Below are positions 32,561-42,451 of a stretch of DNA of 64,000 nt, in pieces; within the stretch, counting starts at the first letter, position 1, and each line of letters starts with the position of its first letter. The translations under genes were made by a program, and so were the position numbers. The DNA is from Limnomonas spitsbergensis (Eukaryota > Chlorophyta > Chlorophyceae > Chlamydomonadales): the NCBI GenBank assembly GCA_037349105.1, contig JAYJMM010000119.1, positions 3,855,001 to 3,919,000 on the forward strand, written 5' to 3'. The notes below the pieces were generated by a model. That model searched no databases. It saw only the letters and a program-made list of their open reading frames with translations, and was not told the origin of the DNA.

Positions 32561-34940
32561 GCTTGCTTGCGCACTACCCTAGTATTGCTGGCATGCTTGC
32601 TTGCGCAGTACCCTAGTATTGCTGTCCAGCTTGCTTGCGCACTACCCTAGTATTGCTGTCCAGCTTGCTTGCGCAATACCCTAGTATTGCTGTCCAGCTT
32701 GCTTGCGCACTACCCTAGTATTGCTGTCCAGGGTGCTTGCGCACTACCCTAGTATTGCTGTCCAGCTTGCTTGCGCACCACCCTAGTATTGCTGGCCTGC
32801 TTGCTTGCGCACCACCCTAGTATTGCTGTCCAGCTTGCTTGCGCATTACCCTAGTATTGCTGTCCAGCTTGCTTGCGCACTACCCTGGTATTGCTGTCCA
32901 GCTTGCTTGCGCACCACCCTAGTATTGCTGTCCAGCTTGCTTGCATGCGCACTACCCTTGTATTTCTGTCCATCTTGCTTGCGCACCACCCTAGTATTGC
33001 TGTCCAGCTTGCTTGCGCACTACCCTAGTATTGCTGTCCAGCTTGCTTGCGCACTACCCTAGTATTGCTGTCCAGCTTGCTTGCGCACTACCCTAGTATC
33101 ACTGTCCAGCTTGCATGCGCACCACCCTAGTATTGCTGGCCTGCTTGCTTGCACACCACCCTAGTATTGCTGTCCAGCTTGCTTGCGCACTACCCTAGTA
33201 TTGCTGTCAAGCTTGCTTACGCACTACCCTAGTATTGCTGTCCAGCTTGCTTGCGCACCGGCCTAGTATTGCTGTCCAGCTTGCTTGCGCACCACCCTAG
33301 TATTGCTGTCCAGCTTGCTTGCGCACTACCATAGTATTGCTGTTCAGCTTGCTTGCGCACTACCCTAGTATTGCTGTCCAGCTTGCTTGCGCACTACCCT
33401 AGTATTTCTGTCCAGCTTGCTTGCGCACTACCCTAGTATTGCTGACCAGCTTGCTTGCGCACCACCCTAGTATTGCTGTCCAGCTTGCTTGCGCATTACC
33501 GTAGTATTGCTGTCCAGCTTGCTTGCGCACTACCCTAGTATTGCTGTCCAGCTTGCTTGCGCACCACCCTAGTATTGCTGTCCAGCTTGCTTGCGCACTA
33601 CCGTAGTATTGCTGTCCAGCTTGCTAGCGCATTACCCTAGTACTGCTGGCCTGCTTGTTTGCGCACCACCCTGGTATTGCTGTCCAGCTTGCTTGCGCAC
33701 TACCCTAGTATTGCTGTCCAGCTTGCTTGCGCACTACCCTAGTATTGCTGTCCAGCTTGCTTGCGCACCACCCTAGTATTGCTAGCCTGCTTGCTTGCGC
33801 ACCACCCTAGTATTGCTGACCAGCTTGCTTGCGCACTATCCTAGTATTGCTGTCCAGCTTGCTTGCGCACTACCCTAGTATTGCTGTCCAGCTTGCTTGC
33901 GCACCACCCTAGTATTGCTGTCCAGCTTGCTTGCACACTACCCTAGTATTGCTGTCCAGCTTGCTTGCGCACTACCCTAGTATTGCTGTCCAGCTCGCTT
34001 GCGCACCACCCTGGTATTGCTGTCCAGCTTGCTTGCGCAATACCCTAGTATTTCTGTCCAGCTTGCTTGCGCACCACCCTAGTATTGCTGTCCAGCTTGC
34101 TTGCGCACTACCCTATCTAGTATTGCTAGCCTGCTTGCTTGCGCACTACCCTAGTATTGCTGTCCTGCTTGCTTGCGCAATACCCTAGTATTTCTGTCCA
34201 GCTTGCTTGCGCACTACCCTAGTATTGCTGTCCAGCTTGCTTGCGCACTACCCTAGTATTGCTGTCAGCTTGCTTGCGCACCACCCTAGTATTGCTGTCC
34301 AGCTTGCTTGCACACTACCCTAGTATTGCTGTCCAGCTTGCTTGCGCACTACCCTAGTATTGCTGTCCAGCTTGCTTGCACACTACCCTAGTATTGCTGT
34401 CCAGCTTGCTTGCACACTACCCTAGTATTGCTGTCCAGCTTGCTTGCGCACTACCCTAGTATTGCTGTCCAGCTTGCTTGCGCACTACCCTAGTATTGCT
34501 GTCCAGCTTGCTTGCGCAATACCCTAGTATTGCTGTCCAGCTTGCTTGCGCACTACCCTAGTATTGCTGTCCAGCTTGCTTGCGCACCACCCTAGTATTG
34601 CTGTCCAGCTTGCTAGCGCACTACCGTAGTATTTCTGTCTAGCTTGCTAGCGCATTACCCTAGTATTGCTGGCCTGCTTGCTTGCGCACTACCCTAGTAT
34701 TGCTGTCCAGCTTGCTTGCGCACTACCCTAGTATTGCTGTCCAGCTTGCTTGCGCACTACCCTAGTATTGCTGTCCAGCTTGCTTGCGCACTACCCTAGT
34801 ATTGCTGTCCAGGGTGCTTGCGCACTACCCTAGTATTGCTGTCCAGCTTGCTTGCGCACCACCCTAGTATTGCTGGCCTGCTTGCTTGCGCACTTCCCTA
34901 GTATTGCTGTCCAGCTTGCTTGCGCACTACCCTAGTGCTT
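32561..34940 (+). repeat. 34-bp satellite, domain B
   Basis: About 70 units of 34 bp with the blocks TAGTATTGCTGTCCAGC and TTGCTTGCGCACTACCC. The consensus differs from domain A at several fixed positions (TATTGCTGTCC against TGCTGTTGGCC; ACTACC against ATCACC). Some units carry GGCCTGC in place of GTCCAGC. The array ends abruptly at about 34940. The Leu/Ala/Cys-rich frames in it are by-products. Confidence 0.95.
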
Positions 34941-35405
34941 CTGTGTTTCATATTCATGTGTTCAACATAAACACTACCACTGTATGGGTGGCATGCCCAT
35001 TCCCGTCACATTTCAATGACACTACGACTCTGGGATCAACTGTGAGAGCGCCCAGCTGTTTGGGTGAAAAGGAAAAGCAGGAAGAGGAAGATAAGAGGAA
35101 GATAAAGAAGACCACTAACAAAATCCACCACACATAAAAAGGAAGTATGGTGATTCCCCAGTTCCTTGTGAGTCAAATTATTAACAACCACATTGTGTAC
35201 GGAAGTTAGGGCCTCACACTCATGCATGCCCCGGAGCAACTACTGGAAATCAGTGGACCCCTATTTGGACCTACCAAACCACGCTCCTTGGCATGCTCCT
35301 TAATGCTGATTATTGGTAGCAAACATGTATCGGGTCCTTCACATGTGCGCGATTTTATAATTTCCACCACATAACCTCTGGTCTGCCTAGTAGCTGTTTA
35401 TAAAA
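34941..35405. other. intergenic sequence downstream of the oxygenase gene
   Basis: Unique-looking sequence with a purine-rich stretch at about 35065-35115. No gene or repeat recognised. It probably includes the 3' untranslated region of the minus-strand oxygenase gene. Confidence 0.5.
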
Positions 35406-36745
35406 TCAGTGGGGTCCGACCCATACTTGTGCATACTTGCCCGCAACCCGCCTGCTCTCAATGTCTCCGTGGATGCGTTGTATCGGGAAGGTCAATGTGT
35501 GTCCCTTGGTATCCTTAACATACACTTTGTTCTCCACAGCTTGAAGGTAGAAGTGCAATCTGAGTCTGCTTTTGCCATGTTCGCCTTCCGTGCCCGCATG
35601 TACGAGGTAGCCATCAAAGATGATGAGCTCCCCTGGCTGAACAAGAAGGCGCACCGGATTTTGCTGCTGCATGTCTTGGGCAATGGCCTCATCCTTCTCA
35701 GTTGTACTGTCCAGTAGAAAGTTGGGCCCATGAGCCTTCATCATTCTCCGCATTAAGGTGTGGCTGCTTGGGTAGACATAGTAGACATAAAGAGAAAACT
35801 CCTCTAAAGCCAGAATAGCGACTCGCAGCAGCTCTTCTCTAGAGCTAGCCGGAAAGTCCACATGTGCAGCTTGAGGTTGTCCCAGTCGTCCCTTCTGCAC
35901 ATTATCCATGAGCAAAGCATCGTGGTCGGATCTCCCAGTCAATCCTTTGAAATCCAGTGGCCAAACTAGCTCTTTCAGGCGTCGCAGTCCCTCTGCCCTG
36001 ATCTTGAGACCAATCTGCACAGATTCAAGATACGGGGAAAGTTAAAGCTCAAGTTAATGCTCCCATTTTTCATTTTAGTCCCCAACTCCTTGCATCGTGC
36101 TTCATATATTGCTCCTTGCCTGCCTCTACTGCCTTCCCACCATTAGCCCCCCTGCCACCTTACAACCCCTTGAGTATATCATACATACCCTACATAAATC
36201 ACTGTGACAGTATCTCACGTTTTGCAGCTCTTCCATATTTTCCTTTAAAGACATCTGGATGTGTCCCTTGGTGGTCAGTGGCAGCATGCTTCGTTGGCCT
36301 TGGAATGTTTCAGTCTTAAGATCCCCATTCTTTAGCACCTTGAAGTCTTGAAAGATTGCCTCAAGATCTTTGGGATCAACCAAGCTTGAGATGTGTTCTG
36401 GTCCTCCGTATTGATGCAACATGTCCAATGTCTTTTCAGCCGAAGTTTGCACGCAGTATCTGAGTTGCAAGTAAGACTCATACAGACCAAGCACACTAGA
36501 TGACATGCTGCCTTGTACAGATTCGACAAACTCCTGCATTAAGAATGTAAGGCACACATTTCATCCAAATGCCCAGCATGCAAGCATAATATGCTTAAAG
36601 GACAAGGATTATTACAACATGTCTTGATATGTACAAGATACTAACCTACCGTGTGGATCTTTGCTTGCATGATTGAGTCGGTTGTGTTGGGTGCATTTGT
36701 TCCATTTTCCGGTTCTAATACAGGCCGCTCACATGGGACATGCAT
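35406..36745 (-). CDS. 2OG-Fe(II)/phytanoyl-CoA dioxygenase-like protein
   Basis: Three exons in gene order, 36745-36650, 36533-36219 and 36014-35406, join in phase 0 and give 339 residues. The catalytic part is in the last exon. HVD (188-190) fits the first two iron ligands. LVQPGELIIFDGYLVHAG carries the distal His276. RLRLHFYL just after it supplies an Arg for 2-oxoglutarate. This order, with PGEL(I/V).FDG..(V/L)H.G, is characteristic of PhyH and prolyl-hydroxylase-like double-stranded beta-helix oxygenases. The substrate cannot be told. The N-terminal 130 residues are helical and match nothing I know. The start at 36745 is the nearest in-frame ATG. It borders low-complexity sequence, so an upstream exon is possible. 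The gene stands alone between satellite and retroelement remains, yet its frame is intact. Confidence 0.65.
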
Positions 36746-36769
36746 GACAATATGAAGGTGCATGCATGT

Positions 36770-37165
36770 GGGAGAGCAGGGGGGTAGAAGGGCAGTAGAG
36801 TAGGAGGGCAGAAGGGTAGGAGGGCAGGAAGGGTAGTAGAAAGGCAGGAGGATAGGAGGGCAGGAGGGTAGAAGGGCAGGGGAGGAAGAAGGGTAGGAGG
36901 GCAGAGGGACAGGAGGGTAGAGGGGCAGGAGGGTAGGAGGGCAAAAAGGCATGAGGGTAGAACATCATGAGGGTACAACGGCATGAGGGTAGAAGGGAAG
37001 GAGGGTAGAAAGGCAGTAAGGTAAAAGGGACAGGGTACAAGAACATGGCCAGGGGACATGGGCATGGGACAGGAGCAGGAACAGGAGCAGTGACAAAGGA
37101 CAAGAGCAGAAACATGAGCAGGGACAAGGGACATGAGCAGGGGCAGGAGATATGAGCATGACAGG
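36770..37165. repeat. polypurine minisatellite
   Basis: The plus strand is almost pure purine with regular C or T interruptions: units like AGGAGGGTAGAAGGGC followed by units like GGGACAGGAGCAGGAACATG. Period drifts around 14-16 bp. Long Pro/Leu/Ser/Cys-rich frames on the minus strand are by-products. It lies just upstream of the oxygenase gene. Confidence 0.85.
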
Positions 37166-37560
37166 AGGGCAAGATGACATGAAGAGCATCCAACAAACAT
37201 GACAAACTGGTTGCGTCAGAAGATCCATACACGATGTTGACTACTTAGTTCGTAACTGACAGGGAACATGGATTTTTGGATGGCAGTTGATTGCAGTGAT
37301 GAGCATAGGGTATTCATCCGCACTCCCATGCGTGCAATCTCTGAACCAGCATGGGATGGGATGGTAGTATTCACATGCCATGGTACGCTGGAGTTGAAGG
37401 CATTATTGTTACATGGTTCTTTAAATCCATTTGTGCGCTGTAGATGATGCGCTCCTCTTATTCCATCTGCCGTCCAGTTCGTGACACGATAAGCGAGGGC
37501 TGGTTCACCAGTTGGGGTGTTGCGATTTCCGTCTTAGTCGAATCTACTACGGTAGTAAAA
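37166..37560. other. sequence without recognised features
   Basis: About 400 bp with no open frame, repeat or signal I can support. Confidence 0.4.
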
Positions 37561-37659
37561 ATCGTCCAATCTGAAGTGCGGGGAATGCAATAGCCTGTAT
37601 GAGAAAAAGATACGTCGGATTCCGAGGAACACCTATGCCGAGGAAAAGTGGGGAGATCC

Positions 37660-37841
37660 GACGTTCAGCTACAAGAAACGGCTGTTGAGAATGCTGTACA
37701 GCGACAGCGAGCTCCACACTGTTCGCTGTTCGTTTCAGCACAAAATCGACAGCCGATCTGCTCATACTGTCGAAAGCGACAGCCTGTCGCTTCCTGCTGT
37801 CGAAAGCGACAGCACGCCGAAAGTAGCCTAGGGACACAGCG
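37660..37841 (+). repeat. shared element end, copy 2, with CGACAGC motifs
   Basis: The block 37818-37841 is identical over 24 bp to the reverse complement of 23926-23949, followed by GTCGGACCCCTCTAC. To its left, 37680-37815 contains at least five CGACAG/CTGTCG motifs, partly as small palindromes (GCTGTCGAAAGCGACAGC). The same motif type flanks the first copy and fills the core of the inverted repeat at 28.3-28.5 kb. Confidence 0.7.
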
Positions 37842-38149
37842 AAAACGACTTTCCCCCTACCGTCGGACCCCTCTACCCTGAGTGATAGGAGTATTCCAAT
37901 TGGAATGCTCAGTGCCCACGGCCGTATGAAACGACTGTGATGCAGCAGGTCCCGTGAAGCGGTTACCTTGTGCTTGGGGTTCTCCAGCGGTGACATCTTC
38001 CCCGGTGCTTTCCCCAGATCCTTCACCTTCAGGCTCTTCCGACACGGACGCCAAACCTTGCATCCGAGGCACAGAATCTTCATATCGTCCAGACTGTGGG
38101 TAGACTGGTACGTTGTGCGTCTGTCCAGCCGACCTTGCAGGGACTTGCG

Positions 38150-38188
38150 TCGGCGGCGGCGGTGGTGGCGGTGGCGGTGGCGGATATG
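38150..38188. repeat. GGC/GGT trinucleotide run
   Basis: A run of GGCGGCGGTGGTGGC-type triplets that codes for the polyproline stretch of the gag-like pseudogene on the minus strand. Confidence 0.8.
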
Positions 38189-38644
38189 ATGATCCAGATT
38201 CCACACCATGGCCTTCTCTCCTTAAAGATGCACCCTGAAAAGGCGCAGCATTGGAGGGAGGGACAGAGGCGGCAGCAGCAACAGGCACGAATGCTGGGAT
38301 GTCTGCAACAGGCACATGTACTGGTGCATTCTGCGCCATGGGCTCATGCACCGCAAAAGGCATTGACACGTGCACAGCAGGAGACTGTTCAGGTGCTCTC
38401 TGGGGCGCGGCCACTGACGTAGCGGACCCTGACTACTGAGACCCTCCCTCAACTTCAGTTACAACACTCTGTTCTGCAAGTCGGGTAACCTGCGTCATCT
38501 TAGACGGCGTCCCAGTGAAAGCATACTTGCGACTCTCCTTCTTGAGGTACATATACACAGGGTTGTCATATTGCATTAACACCTCTTTCCCTGTCTCCAC
38601 GTCTATGAACTTCCTTGGAACCTGGGCAGGTGACGCAATCAGGG

Positions 38645-39443
38645 CAGGGCAGTTACAGCCGATCGGCGGCCGACCAGAATGGCCAGAAAATAAATATGGC
38701 CGATCGCCCCGCTAGGGGCGACTCGGCGATGGCCGAAAGAAAAAGAAGGGGGGGTCGGCCGAAGGCAGGCTGCAGCCGAAGGCTGCGGAAGGGGGGTTCG
38801 GCCGAAGGCCGAATCTGAGGTGGGGGTTCGGTCGAAAGCAGGCCATATTAGGCCTCTTTGAATTCGCGTGCGGCTGCCATTGGTGAAGACTCAATAGCAA
38901 TCGAACTATCGAAGGCTGTCCCCACGACCAGGCCCACGCTTTCCATTTCAAAATCGGCGGTGAAGCGACCACAACAACAGGTGTGCGACTCGCGCAACCA
39001 TGCCGAAGGAATTTCGGGAGCTTTCTTGACGGAAATGTTGCTTGGTTCAATGCCTTCTTGTGATAAAACTTTGCAGTTCAACGGCCATGTGTCGACGAAG
39101 GCATGACAGAATTTGTGCGTGTTCCAACACATTCAAAATTCAGCACACACAAAACAGCTCACGGCGTATTTGAATGTTAGCGGAGAACGTCAAGATATAG
39201 AGCAAACGACATGCTGCACGTAGGTTTACACCGCCGAAAACAGTGTGGGCCTGGTCGTGGGGACAGCCAGTATAAGTGTCCACCAGGCCAAAGAAAAAAC
39301 AGATCGATTCGGCAGAATACAAAAAAATATTACGGCCGACCAAATTTGGACGGCAGTTCGGCCGGCCAGCCGGCCGGCCGACCGAACTGCCGAAGGCCGT
39401 TCGGCTTCGGCCGAGTAGAATTTTAAGGTCCGTAACTGCCCTG
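38645..39443. mobile_element. non-autonomous hAT-type transposon, 799 bp
   Basis: The ends are perfect 12-bp inverted repeats, CAGGGCAGTTAC (38645-38656) and GTAACTGCCCTG (39432-39443). Both sides are flanked by the same 8 bp, AATCAGGG (38637-38644 and 39444-39451), a target-site duplication. An 8-bp duplication with CAGGG...CCCTG ends is diagnostic of the hAT superfamily. Subterminal regions are packed with GGCCGA/TCGGCC hexamers, as expected for transposase-binding sites. The interior has a perfect 24-bp inverted repeat (38914-38937 against 39245-39268). There is no room for a hAT transposase; a 94-residue minus frame (39132-38848) has no known domain. Confidence 0.92.
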
Positions 39444-39858
39444 AATCAGGGCTTCTTTAATAGCTTCGTTCCTCTCATCTTCCACAGGAGGAATTGTGGT
39501 TGTCAGCGTCAAATTCCTCAAGGCTGCATGCTTCTTGTCTGCTTTCCAAAGCTGACATCGCCTGCTCAACCATCTCTTGCTTGAGCCTTAGCTTATCCAG
39601 GCATGCTTTACTTGCTGGTCCAGCCCTATCATACATCTGTTGCCACACATGCTTCGGTTGCACCAACGAAACTGGAGGAGCAGACGAGGTACCAGCAACT
39701 GAGGCTCCAACTGGCGCAACCTTTGCTGCTAGGGCACCCCTTGTGTTCTTAGCAACACTATCCTTCTCAATCTCTGGAGCGACTTTGGGCACTTCTACAG
39801 CCCCTATCCCGCTCATCTTCACCGTTTTATCGATCTTGGAACGAACGATTTCCGCCAC

Positions 39859-40711
39859 AGTCGATTAGAGGTGATCCTAATCGGACTTTTTCTTCCTTAA
39901 ACAAGTACTAATAAACTCTTACAGAGGTTATTGTAAGAGCTTCTCGATCCACTGCTGTAACTCAGTGAACTCAGCTCGATAACAGGTGATAGCTCTAGCT
40001 ACTTCACCTTGACTTCTTCGATACTGTTGACAAGATCTCGTAAAGCCTCGACACTTGAGGTACTTATAGGTTTCTTGGGACGATCTTGGGCGATTGTGGC
40101 CGTTGATATGTTGTGATGAGTCGCTTGCTTAGCGACTTCTGGTGATTGAAGATATCTCTGATGAATCAGATGGTCGACTTGGAGCCAAAGGAAAGGCTGT
40201 AGGTTGGAGATGTGATGGTGGGTTGGTGGTAATATCCAGCTGTTTGGCTGGAGATATGCCTTGTTAAGAGGCAGGAATAACTCTAATTGCTGCAGATAGT
40301 CGACTGTTGGCCTAAATGCTCTGCCAGCTTCGTATCAGGAGACTTGTTGATGCTTATAGAGTCGCTGTTGGCCTAGTTGCTCTGCCAGTTTCCCCTTAGT
40401 AAGACTTGGATTGACGATTAACTTGCAGATTGATAATCAGGAACAATAGCTAGAAACGTTAAGAGTCTATTGTAGGCCGTGAGATCAAGTAAGAAAGAAA
40501 AAGTGAAGGACCCAGTTCGGGATCCTCTAAGACGGCAAACACACATGTTCAGGTTCACACATAAACTTCCAACCGAAAAAGCAGTTGTCGCAGTCAAACG
40601 CACGGTGCAGTCATACGTCGTGACAATTTGACCTTCCAATCAACAACAGCAGACATACCGGATCCCCTGCCCTTCAAGAGACTATCCTCAAAGTTAATGA
40701 CATAACACCAT
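39859..40711. other. leader or terminal region of the gag-like element, no gene
   Basis: No coding potential. It contains a perfect 8-bp hairpin (CTCTTACA / TGTAAGAG, about 39918-39942) and a diverged direct repeat of about 60 bp whose core is CTGTTGGCCTA.(A/G)TGCTCTGCCAG (about 40304 and 40362). It may be the 5' untranslated or terminal repeat region of the element, but no LTR borders or primer-binding site could be fixed. Confidence 0.35.
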
Positions 40712-40756
40712 GCTGAAATGAAGCTCGGCCGCGTCGGCAAATAAAAAGACAGATGG
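40712..40756 (-). pseudogene. relic of gag-like C-terminus
   Basis: The minus frame reads PSVFLFADAAELHFS, against AAAFMFADMAEIYFS at the C-terminus of the intact gag-like protein (about 21951-21995). Upstream the match is lost after a stop codon. It is evidence that a second copy of that gene once lay here. Confidence 0.5.
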
Positions 40757-40884
40757 GAAAGTCAATGGAGAAGGCACTAGAGGAAAGAAAGGGTAGCAAG
40801 TTCACCCACCAAACAAAAAAAGACAAAGGTCGGGCAAACCGTGTCCCCTGCCCCCGAAGAGACTAGCCTTCAACGAATTTTTTA

Positions 40885-40932
40885 CCACACTTGTCACTAG
40901 GTGTGACCTGCCATTGCGCGGGCTACTTGGTG
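40885..40932 (+). repeat. 48-bp direct repeat, left copy
   Basis: Starts CCACACTTGTCACTAG and ends GCGCGGGCTACTTGGTG. The copy at 42404-42451 differs at only two positions. The 1.5 kb between them has no recognised gene. Confidence 0.8.
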
Positions 40933-42403
40933 CGACCGAGGTCAGCTTTCCATATTTTGAATTCCTCTTCTCTGCGTGTAAGTTATTCCACCACCTTTGG
41001 GCATCGCAGCTGTGTTAGCGACCGGTCAATCGATGCTGACCTGTCAATTGTCACCTATCATCACAACGGTGCGCAGGCCACATGCTCAGCAGTCCCTGGC
41101 TCCCTCAGCGCCCATGCTCGAGGCCCAGCGACTGGAAGTCTCCAGAGTCCATTCGCTTTGCTCCACGGTTGGCAAAGAGTGTCGCAGACACGTGTCAGCG
41201 ACACAGAGAAGCCAACTGGCATATCTTTTAGCATTTGCTCGCTCTCATTATTTGCGATTTTTCGATGCTGAGCTCGCGGCCCCTGGTGCCCTCCCCAAGT
41301 TTCACATGTTTGGTGCAGACACGTGTCGCTCGAGACCTGCAACCCAGAAGCCACCATCCAGTGTAGCAAACGTACCTATTACTACTGAGTACAGAAGTAA
41401 TTAAAGTATTTGAGGGGACCGGAAGAATAAGGAAACAAACTCAAGATATGGAGACTTGCAGCCTGTATGTATAAACGCATCACTGATGCATGCCAAGCAC
41501 AGAGGAAGTCGACCCTGAGGCAGGGGGTTATCACCTAGGGTTTACCCTACACCCTAGGGACTATGAGGTTCAGTGGGACCTCATCCCCTGCACATTCGCT
41601 ATCGAAGGAAATAGCTATAAGCAATGTTCCTGTCTATTTATGACATCATCGACCCCTTAGTTCCTCCTCTGAAGTGACCCAGGCTATGCGGGAGCATCAA
41701 GACCTGTCGACTAGAGTTGAGGTTGGCTGTCCCTTCAAGTTTAACATGGGTGAAAACCCTTGTTATAATAAGGGTACAGCCGTGAGAGGACTTGCCTTCC
41801 CTTAGTGTTAGGCAGGAAAGGCTAAGGTTTAAATCTTCATCCATGAGGGGAAACCTGAAACTCACTGCCTAACACAGTCTAAGCTTTGGGAACAAGGGTC
41901 ATTGATTCAACTGGCCTATTTTGCATAATGACACTATGCCAGCCCAGACCCTTATACCCATTCTGTAAGAGCATGCATATGCCATACGGTGTTTGCCCGT
42001 GCATAATTTGGACTGTGATGAAGTCTGGAATCACATTGAGCTCTCATAAAATAGGAGAGCCAAAGCCACATGGGCCTTACCTATGAGCGATGAGTTGTGC
42101 CCATTTCTGAGTCCCATCAAATGCGACAAATCCCTCTCGTAGTTTGGGCCTCTGGGCCCGAAGCCCCATGCGGCCTCTGCGCGACGCATCCCTGCTGAAA
42201 CCAAAGGTCACACTATTAGCCCACTCTAAGTGGGAAAACCACTAAAGTAGCGGACGTAAAAAGCTTAACGAATTGTGTACGTCCGCTCTCTGCGTGTTGA
42301 ATATCCCTGAGTGGTGCCTGTAAGAGCCTGCCATGCTAATATCGGCATGTTTTCTGCTGCGCTGGCTGACATCGGTATTGTGTGAACTTCACTGTGATCG
42401 ATG
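40933..42403. other. 1.5-kb segment bounded by direct repeats, no recognised gene
   Basis: A 135-residue plus frame (40997-41404) has coding-like composition in its second half (LAYLLAFARSHYLRFFDAEL) but no family match. At 42251-42290 an inverted pair GCGGACGTA / TACGTCCGC forms a hairpin. Because of the flanking repeats the whole segment may be an inserted element. Confidence 0.4.
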
Positions 42404-42451
42404 CCACACTTGTCACTAGTTGTGACCTGTCATTGCGCGGGCTACTTGGTG
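42404..42451 (+). repeat. 48-bp direct repeat, right copy
   Basis: Second copy of the sequence at 40885-40932, in the same orientation. Confidence 0.8.

Larger units (their letters stand above)
37857..39858 (-). pseudogene. decayed gag-like retroelement ORF split by a hAT insertion
   Basis: Three coding blocks lie in order on the minus strand. The first (39858-39475; likely ATG inside, at MSGIGAVEVP) is Ala/Val/Lys-rich with a helical segment KHVWQQMYDRAGPASKACLD. The second begins after a +1 frame change near 39505 (TTIPPVEDERNEAIKEALI) and is cut at 39444 by a transposon; it resumes at 38644 (PRKFIDVETGKEVLMQYD) and reaches a TAG near 38436. The third is in the same frame beyond that TAG and is Pro/Ala/Val-rich with a run of about ten prolines, ending at 37857. 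The lesions are therefore one frameshift, one transposon and one internal stop. Alternatively the frame change is an intron. The lack of introns, the shared end at 37818 and a gag tail at 40712 suggest a retroelement. Confidence 0.5.

Noticed and set aside
29641..34940. Leu/Ala/Cys-rich open frames of about 60-85 codons in the 34-bp satellite
   Set aside because: They read the repeat itself and stop as soon as the frame shifts.
36641..37232. Pro/Leu/Cys-rich frames of up to 167 codons on the minus strand
   Set aside because: By-products of the polypurine tract; composition mirrors the repeat and no domain is present.
38848..39132. 94-codon frame inside the hAT element as a transposase
   Set aside because: Too short, with none of the hAT dimerisation or catalytic motifs; treated as filler or a captured fragment.
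40997..41404. 135-codon plus-strand frame as an upstream exon of the augmin-like gene
   Set aside because: The second half looks coding-like, but no alignment to AUG4 and no consistent splice path to 43459 could be shown.
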